Shown one piece after another: positions 46,526 to 57,179 of a stretch of 64,000 bases of DNA. The DNA lies in the NCBI GenBank assembly GCA_036186865.1, contig AP025040.1:15760939-15824938 (forward strand). Reading direction: 5' to 3'. Both the position numbers and the translations under genes were made by a program. The stretch's first letter is position 1; each line of letters begins with the position of its first letter. Below the pieces are notes generated by a model. That model was given only the letters and a program-made list of their open reading frames with translations. It made no database searches and was not told the origin of the DNA. This DNA comes from Eustoma russellianum. Taxonomy: Eukaryota; Streptophyta; Magnoliopsida; Gentianales; Gentianaceae.

Positions 46526-46856
46526 ACTTAGCGAGTACACTTTGTTTTTATTGCTATGATATTCAAGTATTTGCTAGTAAGAAGACTCGAACCCGAATCT
46601 TATACATAGAAAAGTACTTATGAGACAACTACGTACACTAAGCGCTTTTTGTCCGTCAGAGTATTATTAGCCACACTACAACTCTTTTCTTCTTCACATA
46701 TGAGACCTAAGGAATGATATGGTACTAGTTTTTGTTCTTCAACATAAACCTATACAAATCTATAGTATAATATATAAAATTTCCAAAATTATGGAAGCCC
46801 ATGACGCCTCCTCTAGCCCCAATTATGCTTCATCTTTGCTTTCGTAAACACACACA

Positions 46857-46860
<4 letters not shown>
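46526..46860. other. Non-coding stretch
   Basis: Nothing recognised. Confidence 0.5.

Positions 46861-46915
<55 letters not shown>
46861..46915. repeat. TA microsatellite
   Basis: CACACACACGCA, then a pure TA run of 55 bp. Confidence 0.95.
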
Positions 46916-46917
<2 letters not shown>

Positions 46918-47429
46918 ATCACGGGAGGGAACAGAGAGAGGGATGCATCAAAGTAAAGAAAGAAATAAAGCTAGCAATCTTGAATAGCAATTGCATGCAT
47001 GGCAAAATCAGAGGAATTAAATTGAGGGGAGGGGCGTAACCTCCACCATGGGGGGCAGAGGGGTGGTTTTGGTGAGCCAGCTGATGAAGAAAGTGACAAG
47101 ACCTTTGCAGCAAAACATACATAAACCAGGCAAGTAGTTCAGATCCCTCCTGTTGTATAAAAAGCTACCATGTGAACTGTTGAATGATAAATCTTTTGAT
47201 CATATATCATGAGGTCATCATTGATATCTCACTCTCCCCCTTTGTCTCTCTACGTACTCTATGTATCCCCACATGTTTTTGTAAAATCCACCTACTCGGA
47301 TAAAAGCTTCACCAAATTCAATAACTCATTATTTCATAGTAATAATTGATCAATAAATATACTTGAATGGGAAGGTGTGCTAAAGAAAACGGTGAATTTA
47401 TATTAGAAAAACCAACCCATTCTGTTGTT
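46916..47429. other. Non-coding stretch, nothing recognised
   Basis: Short frames only. I checked for common conserved plant miRNA sequences by eye and saw none. Confidence 0.45.
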
Positions 47430-47702
47430 CGGCTCGTTTGGTTCGAGTTCGAGCTCGAGCTCGGCTCGAATAAAAGGTTAATAAACAGAGTTTGAACATC
47501 TTTTTTTTGTTCGAACTCGGTAAGTGGCACCGTTCGTTTAAGGTGTTCGGCTCGTTAATGTTGTTCGTGAGTTAAATGAACCAAGCTTGAACAATTAAAT
47601 ATGTGCGTTTAAATAAACGAACAAGCTCGGCTTGTTTTCTAAGTTAAATGAATCGAGTTTGAACAACGAATGCTCAGCTCGTTCTGCTTGTTTACAGCCC
47701 TA
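47430..47702. repeat. Dispersed repeat rich in GAGCTCG / TTCGGCTCG
   Basis: The stretch from TGTTCGGCTCGTTTGG to GTTTACAGCCCTA carries repeated GAGCTCG and GAACAAGCTCG-type words in both directions. The ending, reversed as TAGGGCTGTAAAC, is a familiar start of small plant DNA-transposon-derived repeats. Related text recurs at 48295-48370 and 48590-48755. No target duplication could be fixed. Confidence 0.5.
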
Positions 47703-49164
47703 TTAGGAAGCAATAATATTTGAATTATTAGCTAGAATCACTTTTATAGATTTCTAAATTTGTTAGTTATTAACGACAGCGTTGTGATATATTGGATATA
47801 ATTAATTGATTGATTAGCTATTAAATGCGTAATGCATCCTTTTCCAACTAACCTTTTAAATGTCATATGGAGATAAAAGATACTCTCTCTTCCAAAAACA
47901 TTAACATATTTTCAATTTCAAGTTGCTTAAGAAAATATGTCCTTTACAAGAGTAGAATTTTATTAATAGTTGTTATTAATATTGCAAAAAATGAATGAGG
48001 GAGAATTAATGTTTAAATGAAAGGATAAAATAGACATATTATAATAAAATGTTATCTTAAACGATGCCTTTAAAACTGTGTATCAAACTAACTAAGCTAA
48101 TATATTTGAAAAAGAGAAAGCACTAGATTTAGATGTGTAGTTTGGTTATCTATCTTAAAACCAATCAGTCAAGTTAACATATCATCTAATTCATAAATTA
48201 AAAATAATCAAAGGCTTTCCATTCAAGAATCAACTTGCCAACGTTTTAACTTAAGTATGAGTCAAGCGGCTTGTAAGCCAATCAAGTTTGGTTTAGAATA
48301 TTGTTCGGTTAGTTTGGTTCGATAAAGTTTGATATCGTATTTGAAGCGACTAGACTATTTAACGAGCTAATTTTGAGCATACTGATGATTAATTCATAAG
48401 CATGCTCGAAATTATAATGTATAAGAAGAGTATGCATGATCTGATGTTATATATATTAGCATATCCGTTCGATACAAACAATAGATTAAACATAATAGTG
48501 GTTTAGTAAAATTAGATAAATATGCATGTTTCTACATGTACATATGATTTTTAGAATAGAAAACTATCTTTGTTTTTTGATCGAAATAGACTCGAATACT
48601 GTTCAAGTTTAACTCGAGTTTGAAGGTGTTTGAGCCAATCTTGAAATCGAATGACATAAAAACATTGTGCATGAGCTCGAGTTCAAGAAATTTTAAAAAT
48701 ACTTGTCTCCATAAATAATTCTCATACCGATTCGGTTCGTTTACGACCTTTAGTTTGCCCCAAGTTTTAACATGTAGTAGTCTCATGGCGTCGTGGAAGC
48801 ACCAAATTCCAGATACATGTGCCCTCTCACATACATAATTGATACAATAGAGTACTCTTTTAATATGAATATGAAAGCATAAATTATATAAACATGAACA
48901 ACGTAAACTAATAAAGATATTGGATGTGATGTATTTTGATGTAAGAAGACACCCCTCTCTTCTTTATTTGTAAACATCATTCATGTTCTTTGTTTTCCAA
49001 ACCTTTTACAATAAAATCATTTCACTTGTTTTGAATCAATATGTTATAGGGCAATGGCAAACATACTTTCATAATCTTTTTAACAAGCGTAAGGGTCGAC
49101 TACGAAGAAAGAGAAAGCATCACTACCCAAAAACAACAACATAATGCCTGCGATTATCGTAGCA
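47703..49164. other. AT-rich intergenic DNA with scattered diverged copies of the GAGCTCG repeat
   Basis: 48295-48370 and 48590-48755 contain TTCGGTTCG- and GAGCTCGAGTT-like words. Otherwise I see no gene. Confidence 0.5.
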
Positions 49165-50995
49165 TTACACAAAGAGAGATGAAGATAGCACTTAAGGAGA
49201 TGGGAAGAACTAAGACAGATGGCCTGAATAACATACCCATTGAGACGTGGAAGTGTTTGGGAGATGAAGGAGTTCAATAGCTAACTACTCTATTCAACCT
49301 TATTTTCAAAACAGAAAAAATGCCAGATGATTAGAGAAGGAGTGTAGTGGTCCCTCTATATAAGAAAAAAGGAGACGCACAGTATTGTGGGAATTACAGG
49401 GGAATTAAATTTCTAACTCATACTACAAAGTTATGAGAGAGAATAATCGACACTAGAATTAGGGGAGAAACTCAAGTTACGGTAAATCAATTTAGTTTTA
49501 TGCCAGGACGGTCAACTACGAAAGCAATACACACTTTAAGGAGGTTGATGGAGAAGTATAAGGAGAAGAAGCGCGGTCTACATATGATTTTCATCGAGCT
49601 TGAAAAAGCATATGATAGTGTGCCACGTAGACTGATATGGGATAGTCTGGATGCAAGAGAGGTTCATATGAAATATATAGACATAATTAGGGATATGTAT
49701 GATAGGATGAAAACAACCGTTCATACGCCTGTAGGGAATAAGGACTTCTTCCTCATGGAGGTAGACATCCATCAAGGGTATGCTTTGAGCCTTTTTTTTT
49801 GCAGTTGTTCTAGACGAGTTGTCAAAGCCGGTCTAAGAGACAGTCCCATGATGTATGTTTTTTTGCTAACGATATTGTATTAGTCGCGAAAAGTAGACAT
49901 AACCTGAGTATGAGACTAGAAGAGTGGCGAGGTGTTTTAGAGAGAAAAGGCCTAAGGATTAGTCGTTCTAAGACTTAGCATCTGCACTGCGACTTCAGCG
50001 GCGTAGCCAACAATGAAAATAGTCAACTCACCATTGAGGGTCAAGTGGTCCCAAAGGTAACTAAGTTCAAGTGCCTAGGATCATTTTTACAGCAAGATGG
50101 AGACATAGAGAGTGACATAGCACACCGAGTTCAAGCAGGCTGATGTAGGTGGAAGGCGGCCTCAGGGGTGCTGTGTGCCAAGAATTTTCAAACTAAATTA
50201 AAGGGAAAAATGTATAGGGTGGCAGTGCGGCCAACAATGTTATATAGAATAGACTACTGGGCCATCAAGAGGACACAGTTGCAGAAGATGGAAGTGGCAG
50301 AGATAAGGATACTAAGGTGGATGTGTGGACATACAAGGCTAGACAGGATAAGAAATGAGGCATACAGAGAAAGGTTAGGGGTGACTAGTATAGCAGATAA
50401 GATAAGAGAGAAAAGACTGAGATGGCTTGGGCATGTTAGAAGGAGACAGACAACGGCGTCTGTCAGAGCAATTGAAAGCCTCATTGTAGAAGGAAAGATG
50501 AGTGAATGCAGGCCCAAACTGACGTGTGATGAGCAGATTAGACATGACTTACTAGAGATGCACCTCTTTAAGGACATGGTCTAGGATAAGAGTTCATGGA
50601 GTCACATGATTAAGGTTAAGGAGGGGTAGACAGGATATAGGGACACCTTAGAGCATAATTAGAGGATTAGATAGTCAGTACACTTTATGTTGACTTGCAC
50701 TTTTTTGTTTTGGTTTTTGTCTTTCAACTATTTGTGCATATCCATTGTTGACTATTTTAACATCGGAAGCTTTTGATTTATATTTAATAAAATCCATTCG
50801 CTAGTACATATTTCTATTATTGTACTATCTATGCATGTACATATAAAGCCGGATGTCTTACAGTAAGCAAACTCTCTATCCCTTGGGATGAAGGTATTGT
50901 TTGCCTGCCTCTTACCCTCCCCAGACCCTAGCGATAGCTTTTGCTGACGTTGGAATATACTGGGTATGATTTTTGTTGTTGTTGTTGTGGTTATG
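49165..50995 (+). pseudogene. 5'-truncated RTE-type LINE with degenerate reverse transcriptase
   Basis: The + strand carries in order: LKEMGRTKTDGLNNIPIETW; VVPLYKKKGD; YCGNYRGIKF; NQFSFMPGRSTTKAIHTLRR; KKRGLHMIFIELEKAYDSVP; and HQGYALS where RTE elements have HQGSALSPFLF. A frame change follows, then FANDIVLV near 49865, where the polymerase motif should be FADDIVLV. It continues with KCLGSFLQQDGDIESDIAHR and RILRWMCGHTRLDRIRNEAY, then IREKRLRWLGHVRRR. There are several stops. The endonuclease is missing. The 3' tail (50790-50995) ends in TTGTTGTTGTTGTGG, typical of RTE LINEs. Confidence 0.9.
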
Positions 50996-51654
50996 TACAT
51001 TTTTCATTTATTTATCGTGTACTGCATTTTTTAAATTAATATTGTGTAAATGTTAAATAGATATAGTGCAACAAAGGATATTTCACACTTAGAGCAACAG
51101 AGAGGAGCATATTGTCTTAAACACTTCAGAAATGTTGTATTAAGCTGCTGATTATTTGGTATGGCTCTTAATAATATATAAACATTTAAGAATTATGTAT
51201 AGTGATACTAAAAGTTTGTTCTTTATTTAAAGGTTGACCGTTGACGTATAAATGTTCAAGGTTGGTCTAATTTGACCCCTGAGTTACTTATGCATGAATA
51301 ATATTTTTTTTGAAACAGCATGTATATGAATTTCTTAATTTCGCATATTTATTTTATGTTCATGTTCTTTGTATGTGTGATAAACTAGGTCTATTAAAGT
51401 TCCTTTTTATCAAAGTCTATAGACCAAGAGGCTTTGAGTCGAAAAATATACAGATATAAAGTTGCTCTCATCTAGTATACCAATTGTTATCACTCACTAT
51501 ATTAGTTTACTTTCATGCCGTATATAACAATTTATTATGCACGAAATTGTAGCATGTATATGTATTGTATATACTAGGAAATTACCGTATGGATAGTTTG
51601 TGTTATGTATTTGTATTTTGATCAGTAATTTGTAGGAGATCTAGACATACTTTC
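50996..51654. other. AT-rich non-coding stretch
   Basis: Nothing recognised between the RTE tail and the SIRE LTR. Confidence 0.6.
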
Positions 51655-53004
51655 TCTTAAGTCCGTAACACACTCTAGAGGGTGAATAGAGTGTTGGGCA
51701 ATTTTGCATAATTTTTTAGTGTGGCTCAACTCAAATGTAATTCAAAATCAAAGCAAGAATGAGAGATGAGAGACAATGAATGAGTACACCGGATATAGAG
51801 TGGTTCGAATCGTATATGATTCTATTCCACTACCACTTTGTTGCCAAAGTGGATTTTCAACAACTACTCTTCTTATTAAAGCTAATAAGAATGACCACAA
51901 CAATACTTACACTAACACCTTAGTGTAGGCAACCACAACAACAACTTCTTGCACAAAAATACCTTTGGGCAACTACAACAATTACAGCTCTAAGCAAGAA
52001 CAGTTTCTTGTTATCTCATAACTTCAACAAAAGTTCTCTTCAAAAACTTTCTCACAATGGGTTTAAAGAAGTAGTGGGGTTCACCGCTAGTCTAAACACA
52101 AGCAAGAGATCAAATATTTATGGTTCCTCTTGTGTTAGACTCACTATCTCTCAATATACAACAATGAAGAACAAAGAAAAGCTTAACAAACTTTAAGCAC
52201 TTATACACATATGAATAATGAAGCTTGATGATGGTGAAAGTGTGTATATGCCTCATCTGAGCTTCATGCATTTATAGGAGATGTTCACCACGTTTTGGAA
52301 CCCTCCACCATGTCTTCAACTCCAACAAATGTCAAGATAATGTTCAAATAGTCTTTAGCCACCCTATGGAGTGATTTGATCATCAATAGCCAACCTAGAA
52401 TAACTTAGACATGGATATAATAGTCAAGGAAGCATGTGTGAGGTTAGAGTAAAGTCCACAAGAAATTTGAGAAAAATTGGATAGAGAAAACACCATGAAT
52501 CTTCCTTGGATTTTGTTCCAACGTTCATAAAAATTTGAATTCTAAGGGACATCGATCAATCGAATTGCTTGGGTTGAGAGATCGATGTCCTCTAGAGAGT
52601 ATCCAGTTTTGAATCTGCTTGATATCGATTGATCGAAGTCTCCCCTGGAGAGACTGATGTGACATCGATCGATCGATGTCCCTTGGACTGAGAGATCGAT
52701 GTTGGACAAAAACTTTTCTGGCCTGACATCGATCGATCAAAGTCTCTCTGTGAGAGACTGAAGTGATATCGATCGATTGATGTCCTCAGTCTGAGAGATC
52801 GATGTCCTCCAGGAACTTCTCAAACTTAAATAACTTTAACATAGATCGATCGAAGTCTCTCTTGGAGAGACTGAAGTCACATAGATCGATCTATGTCCTA
52901 TAATGTGTCTTTATTATCTTTGCTTCAAATTGCAAATGTGACATTCCTTTTTAACTTATTCAAAACACGTTTTTACATCGTCAAAATATTTTTATATCTC
53001 AACA
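51655..53004 (-). repeat. 3' LTR of the SIRE-type element
   Basis: It pairs with the start of the right LTR (GTCCGTAACACACTCTAGAG versus ATCCGTAACACACTCTAGAG at 63744) and with the solo LTR at 14795-16152. The end ATCTCAACA at 53004 meets the polypurine tract. The outer end near 51655 has lost the TG, so it is known only to a few bases. Confidence 0.88.
52545..52905. repeat. Palindrome array in SIRE 3' LTR
   Basis: Seven copies (near 52549, 52621, 52662, 52724, 52767, 52843 and 52878) of ACATCGATCGATCGATGT or variants such as ACATAGATCGATCTATGT, with GAGAGATCGATGT half-sites between them. Confidence 0.9.
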
Positions 53005-53018
53005 ATCTCCCCTTTTTT

Positions 53019-53941
53019 GATGATTTCAAAACCAAAATTTTAAAGGGTTTTTAATTGAAAAACTTGCATTTGAGCTAGCTAATTACTTCAAACTTGACAT
53101 TTTAAACTTCCCTCTATTTCATGCTTCCCCATGACATATGCAACCATATCCATAACTCCCCCTCAACATGTGATTTTCCCGAAATCAATAAGTATGATGA
53201 CAATATCAAACTGCTCCCCTCAATCAAATCTCCTCCTCAACCGAATCATGCATCAAATCCCATATATTCAACTTCTCAACATGTGTGCTATCAACAAGCA
53301 TACTCATACCAATATCAATCATTCCCAAGCAAGCATCTTGTACTCACATACCAATATCTTTTCATTTAAACACTACCAAACAAGCATATACCAATATCAA
53401 CTTCAGTCAAGCAAGAATGCTATATACCAAGCAGGGCTTTGTTAAATCTTCTCTCTATTGATCCAAAATAAAATGAAGCTCTTTAACTTCATCTTTGGCA
53501 TTAACTGGTATCTAGGATCCAGTCCCTTCTTCCATCAGGGCTTTTTCCTTATCCACTCAGGAGATAGGGCTTTATTGAGTTTATTGTTGATATTGAGGTT
53601 CAGTGGGAGGCTCGATAGGATGTGTTAGAGGGATTGGTTTTTCGGCTGGAATGTTTTCAGCTTTTTCTTCCTCTAGTTTATTTTAACCTCCCCTTCTTTG
53701 GCCTCCTTTTGGGATTTGTGGATTTGTTGAATGTTGGCTTTTGTATAATAGTTTCTAGAGGCTATTTTTCATCATACTTCTCATTCAACTCCACATTACT
53801 CTTTCTTAGCAATCTATAAATGAGTTTGCTTTAAGTTAACGCTTTTGATTTTTTTCGTTACCGCCTCCAACATATTTGTAAACACAATCTCCCCAAAATT
53901 TAGTTGCTCCCTCATGGCTATACAATAAGCAATATAAAAGT
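53019..53941. other. SIRE 3' untranslated region, non-coding
   Basis: Lies between the polypurine tract and the extra ORF. C- and A-rich. No gene is recognised. Confidence 0.6.
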
Positions 53942-54934
53942 CTAAATTACTTGGGAGTTTGGCGATTTACCATGGACACAAAAGGTGACTATGGCAAGCA
54001 AGACTCGATGCACTAAAGGCATATCATTAATGTTTCGGGTGGGGTGGAAGCCAAGGAAGGTCTTAACTTCATCCTCAGATACTTTATACTTGTAATTATC
54101 CCAATTCCAATTATCAAAATCGTCTAGACCCTCATCAGGAACACCAAGAAGATCATTTATGGTTTTTGAATCAAATGAAACAAGTTGACATTCTATAACC
54201 GAATTTAATGAAAAGGGCATTCCATTTAGGTACTCTACCCACATATTAGCATAAAACGGTCGGGTATATCGAGTGGACATATAACTCATATCTGGTATAT
54301 CCAAATAGATCTCCATTTTTTATCATCAAATCAATTGATGATCGGTCTCAATTCCTCATTGCACAAAATATCTCTAATTTTGAGAAATTTCAATGGAATG
54401 GTGAACCTTTTATGGTCTTCCCATTCATTAAACAAGTTTTGAGCTCTAAGGGAGATGTGGACAAATTTACCTGGACCCATTGGGTCGGTTAGAGCATCCT
54501 CATACTCTCCGGACTTGAGCCATGGAAAGTTGTTGACCACAAGCCTCTTGCTCACCTCAGCCAACAAATCATTTTGAGGTTGTTCGGTAGTTTCCTTTAG
54601 TCCTTTTGCTTTAGGACCAGTTGGGACCTGAGATTGTTGTGGCCCATTTTCCTCTCCATAAGAGGTTCTCTGCCTTTTGAGGTATTTTTTGTTTTTGGGA
54701 CCATTGGGAGATTAGGGCACGGAATGTGCAGAGATTTGTGATGAAATAGATCAAGGTGATGAGAGGAGTGATTGAATTGAAGAAAAAAAATGAAGATTTG
54801 TGCAAGAAATGAGAGTTTGAGTGTCGAATTTTTGGAGTGCTTGGCGAATAGGGGTTAGGCTTTGCTTTTGAAGAAGATGATTGTGGAAAAATTTTGTTTT
54901 TTGTAGCTTTTAATCGTCCTGGCCGCGATGGCAT
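53942..54934 (-). pseudogene. Extra 3' ORF of SIRE element (plant transposon protein / envelope-like position)
   Basis: Three minus-strand pieces follow one another. 54934-54611 starts MPSRPGRLKATKNKIF and is Ser/Pro/Lys-rich. 54567-54331 contains SKRLVVNNFPWLKSGEYEDA. 54316-53942 contains RPFYANMWVEYLNGMPFSLN, TINDLLGVPDEG and HRVLLAIVTFCVHGK. The last two resemble the 'putative plant transposon protein' domain found C-terminal in SIRE and related elements (recognised by eye). No signal peptide or membrane segment is evident, so I do not call it an envelope protein. It is broken by frame changes. Confidence 0.6.
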
Positions 54935-55027
54935 CAGTCGATCGATGTCCGAGACTTCGATCGATGGATGTTGGGTTTTACATCAGTCTATGAAACAGCT
55001 ACATGGATTGATCGATGTATGCTGATA
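54928..55027. repeat. Small palindrome cluster in SIRE internal region
   Basis: ATCAGTCGATCGATGT, CTTCGATCGATGGATG, ACATCAGTCTATG and ACATGGATTGATCGATGTA lie between the RNase H end and the extra ORF. They are the same theme as the LTR arrays but outside the LTR. Confidence 0.75.
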
Positions 55028-55074
55028 TATGTCTTTTTGGAAATTTTGACCCTCTAACCGTTGTTTATCATCCC

Positions 55075-57178
55075 TAATCTTGTTCTAATGGATTTAAATG
55101 TCTCAGTAGGAAGGGATTTAGTAAAAATATCCACTAGTTGGTCATTGGTTGGAACAAATTCAACGCATACTAATCTTTTTGAATGCAACCCCTTATAAAG
55201 TGATGCCTCACTTCAATATGTTTGGTCATACTATGGCGTACCGGGTTTTCTGCTATATTTATGGCGATGTGTTATCACATAAGATGGGGACTTTATCAAA
55301 CGTAACGTTGTAATCATTTAAAGTGTTAATCATCCAAAGTAGTTGGGTACAACATAAAGCTGCCGATACATATCCGGATTTCGTCATTGAAAGTGACAAA
55401 CTGTTTTGTTTCTTGGAGAACCAAGAAACTAAGCAATATCCAAGGAATTGACATGTCCCGGATGCGTTTTTTCTATCAACTAGGTTTCCAGCATAGTCGG
55501 AGTCACTATACCCTCTAAAGTCAAAACACCCATTTTTAGGATAAAATAGCTCAAAGTTCAAAGTACCTTTCCAATACCTAAGAATACGTTTAATGGCAAC
55601 TAGATGTGATTCCTTAGGCATTCTTTGAAATCTAGCACATAAACATATAGCATGCAAAATATCCGGTCCACTAGCGGTCAAATAAAGTAAACTACCAATC
55701 ATACCCCTATATTTGGTTATCTCAACCGGCTTTCCTTTTTCATCTTTGTCAAGCTTTGTACTTGTGATCATCAGTGTGCTTACACTCCTCCCGTCCTCAA
55801 ACTTGTATTTCTTGAGCAAATCCTTTGTGTAGTTTGTTTGAGATATATACACTCCATCTTCAGTTTGCTTGATTTGAAGTCCAAGGAAGTAATTGAGTTC
55901 ACTCATCATGCTCATCTCAAATTCTCTTTCCATCAATTTGGCAAAATGCTCACAAAGAGAATCATTAGTAGCACCAAATATAATAGCACCCACATAAATT
56001 TGAACAAGCAATTGATGATTTCCTTGTTCTTTAATAAAAAGAGTAGTGTCGAATTTTCCTCTTGAAAACTTATTTTCAATTAGGAAGTTACTTAATCTTT
56101 CATACCATGCGCTAGGAGCTTGTTTAAATCTGTAAAGGGCCTTTTTGAGTTTAAATACATGATTTGGGTAATCATGATTTTCAAATCCCGGTGGTTGAAC
56201 TACATACACCTCTTCTTGAATTATTCTATTCAAGAAGGCGGATTTTACATCCATTTGATATATTTTGAAATCCTTTTGGCATGCATATGCTAATAGCATC
56301 CTCATAGCTTCTAACCTAGCTACGGGAGCAAAAGTTTCATCATAGTCTATGCCTTCTTCTTGTCTATATCCTTGAGCCACTAACCAAGCTTTGTTTCTAG
56401 TGATGTTTTCTTTATCATCCATTTTGTTTCTAAATACCCACTTAGTGCCAATTATGGGGTGATCACTAGGTTTATCCACTAATTTCCAAACATCACTTCT
56501 TTCAAATTGATTTAGCTCTTCTTGCATGGCTGATACCCAATCTTCATCATTTATAGCCTCTTTTATATTTTTAGGCTCAACTTGTGAAATGAAAACATTT
56601 TCATTAAATTTCCTCATAATCATTATGCCTTGACTTTTTTCACCTAATATTAATTCTTTTCGATTGTCTTTCTTATATTTATATGAATTCGGTAAATTTG
56701 AAGTATTTCCTCTCACTTCTTCATCTTCAAACTTAGGTTCAAGTGGATCAATCCTAAGGTCAATGACAATATTTCCTTTTGGATTCTCAAATTTTTCTAT
56801 ATGACTTACTAAAATTATTTCATCGTCATCATCATTATTTATGCATGATTCATCCTCAAGGAGTTCACTAAACTTAACATGAATTGACTCTTTAACTTTC
56901 ATACTCCTTTTGTTATATACTTTAAATGCCTTGCTATTTTTAGCATATCCCATAAAGATTCCTTAATCCGCTTTGAAATCGAGTTTATTCAAGTTATCTT
57001 TGACGTTAAGTATAAAACACTTACAACCAAATACCTTGAAATAACCAATATTTAATACTCTACCTTTCCAAAGCTCATAAGGAGTCTTTTTGAGAGATGG
57101 TCTCAAGTAAACTCTATTTTTTGGGCAAATGTAAATTATCATTATCGCAAAAATTTGCCAAGGCAATAGCGCCATGGA
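55075..57178 (-). pseudogene. SIRE pol: integrase end, reverse transcriptase and RNase H
   Basis: Minus strand. 57175-56963 is the integrase C-terminus (NRVYLRPSLKKTPYELWKGR). After a stop at 56964-56966, a long 564-codon frame (56953-55259) holds the RVT_2 domain: WKLVDKPSDHPIIGTKWVFR, GIDYDETFAPVARLEAMRML, IYQMDVKSAFLN and EVYVVQPPGFE. The active-site motif, normally YVDDIIFG, reads YVGAIIFG, so both catalytic aspartates are lost. RNase H follows (YSDSDYAGNLVDRKNASGTC), where the usual STEAEYVAA is SMTKSGYVSA. After a stop, the last part continues to about 55085 (IAENPVRHSMTKHIEVRHHF). Confidence 0.93.
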
Positions 57179-57179
57179 T

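Noticed and set aside
46919..47122. Possible small secreted peptide gene
   Set aside because: No proper signal-peptide pattern, starts next to a TA tract, and no supporting context.
50254..50577. 107-codon minus-strand ORF
   Set aside because: Antisense of the RTE LINE C-terminal frame at 50168-50584.
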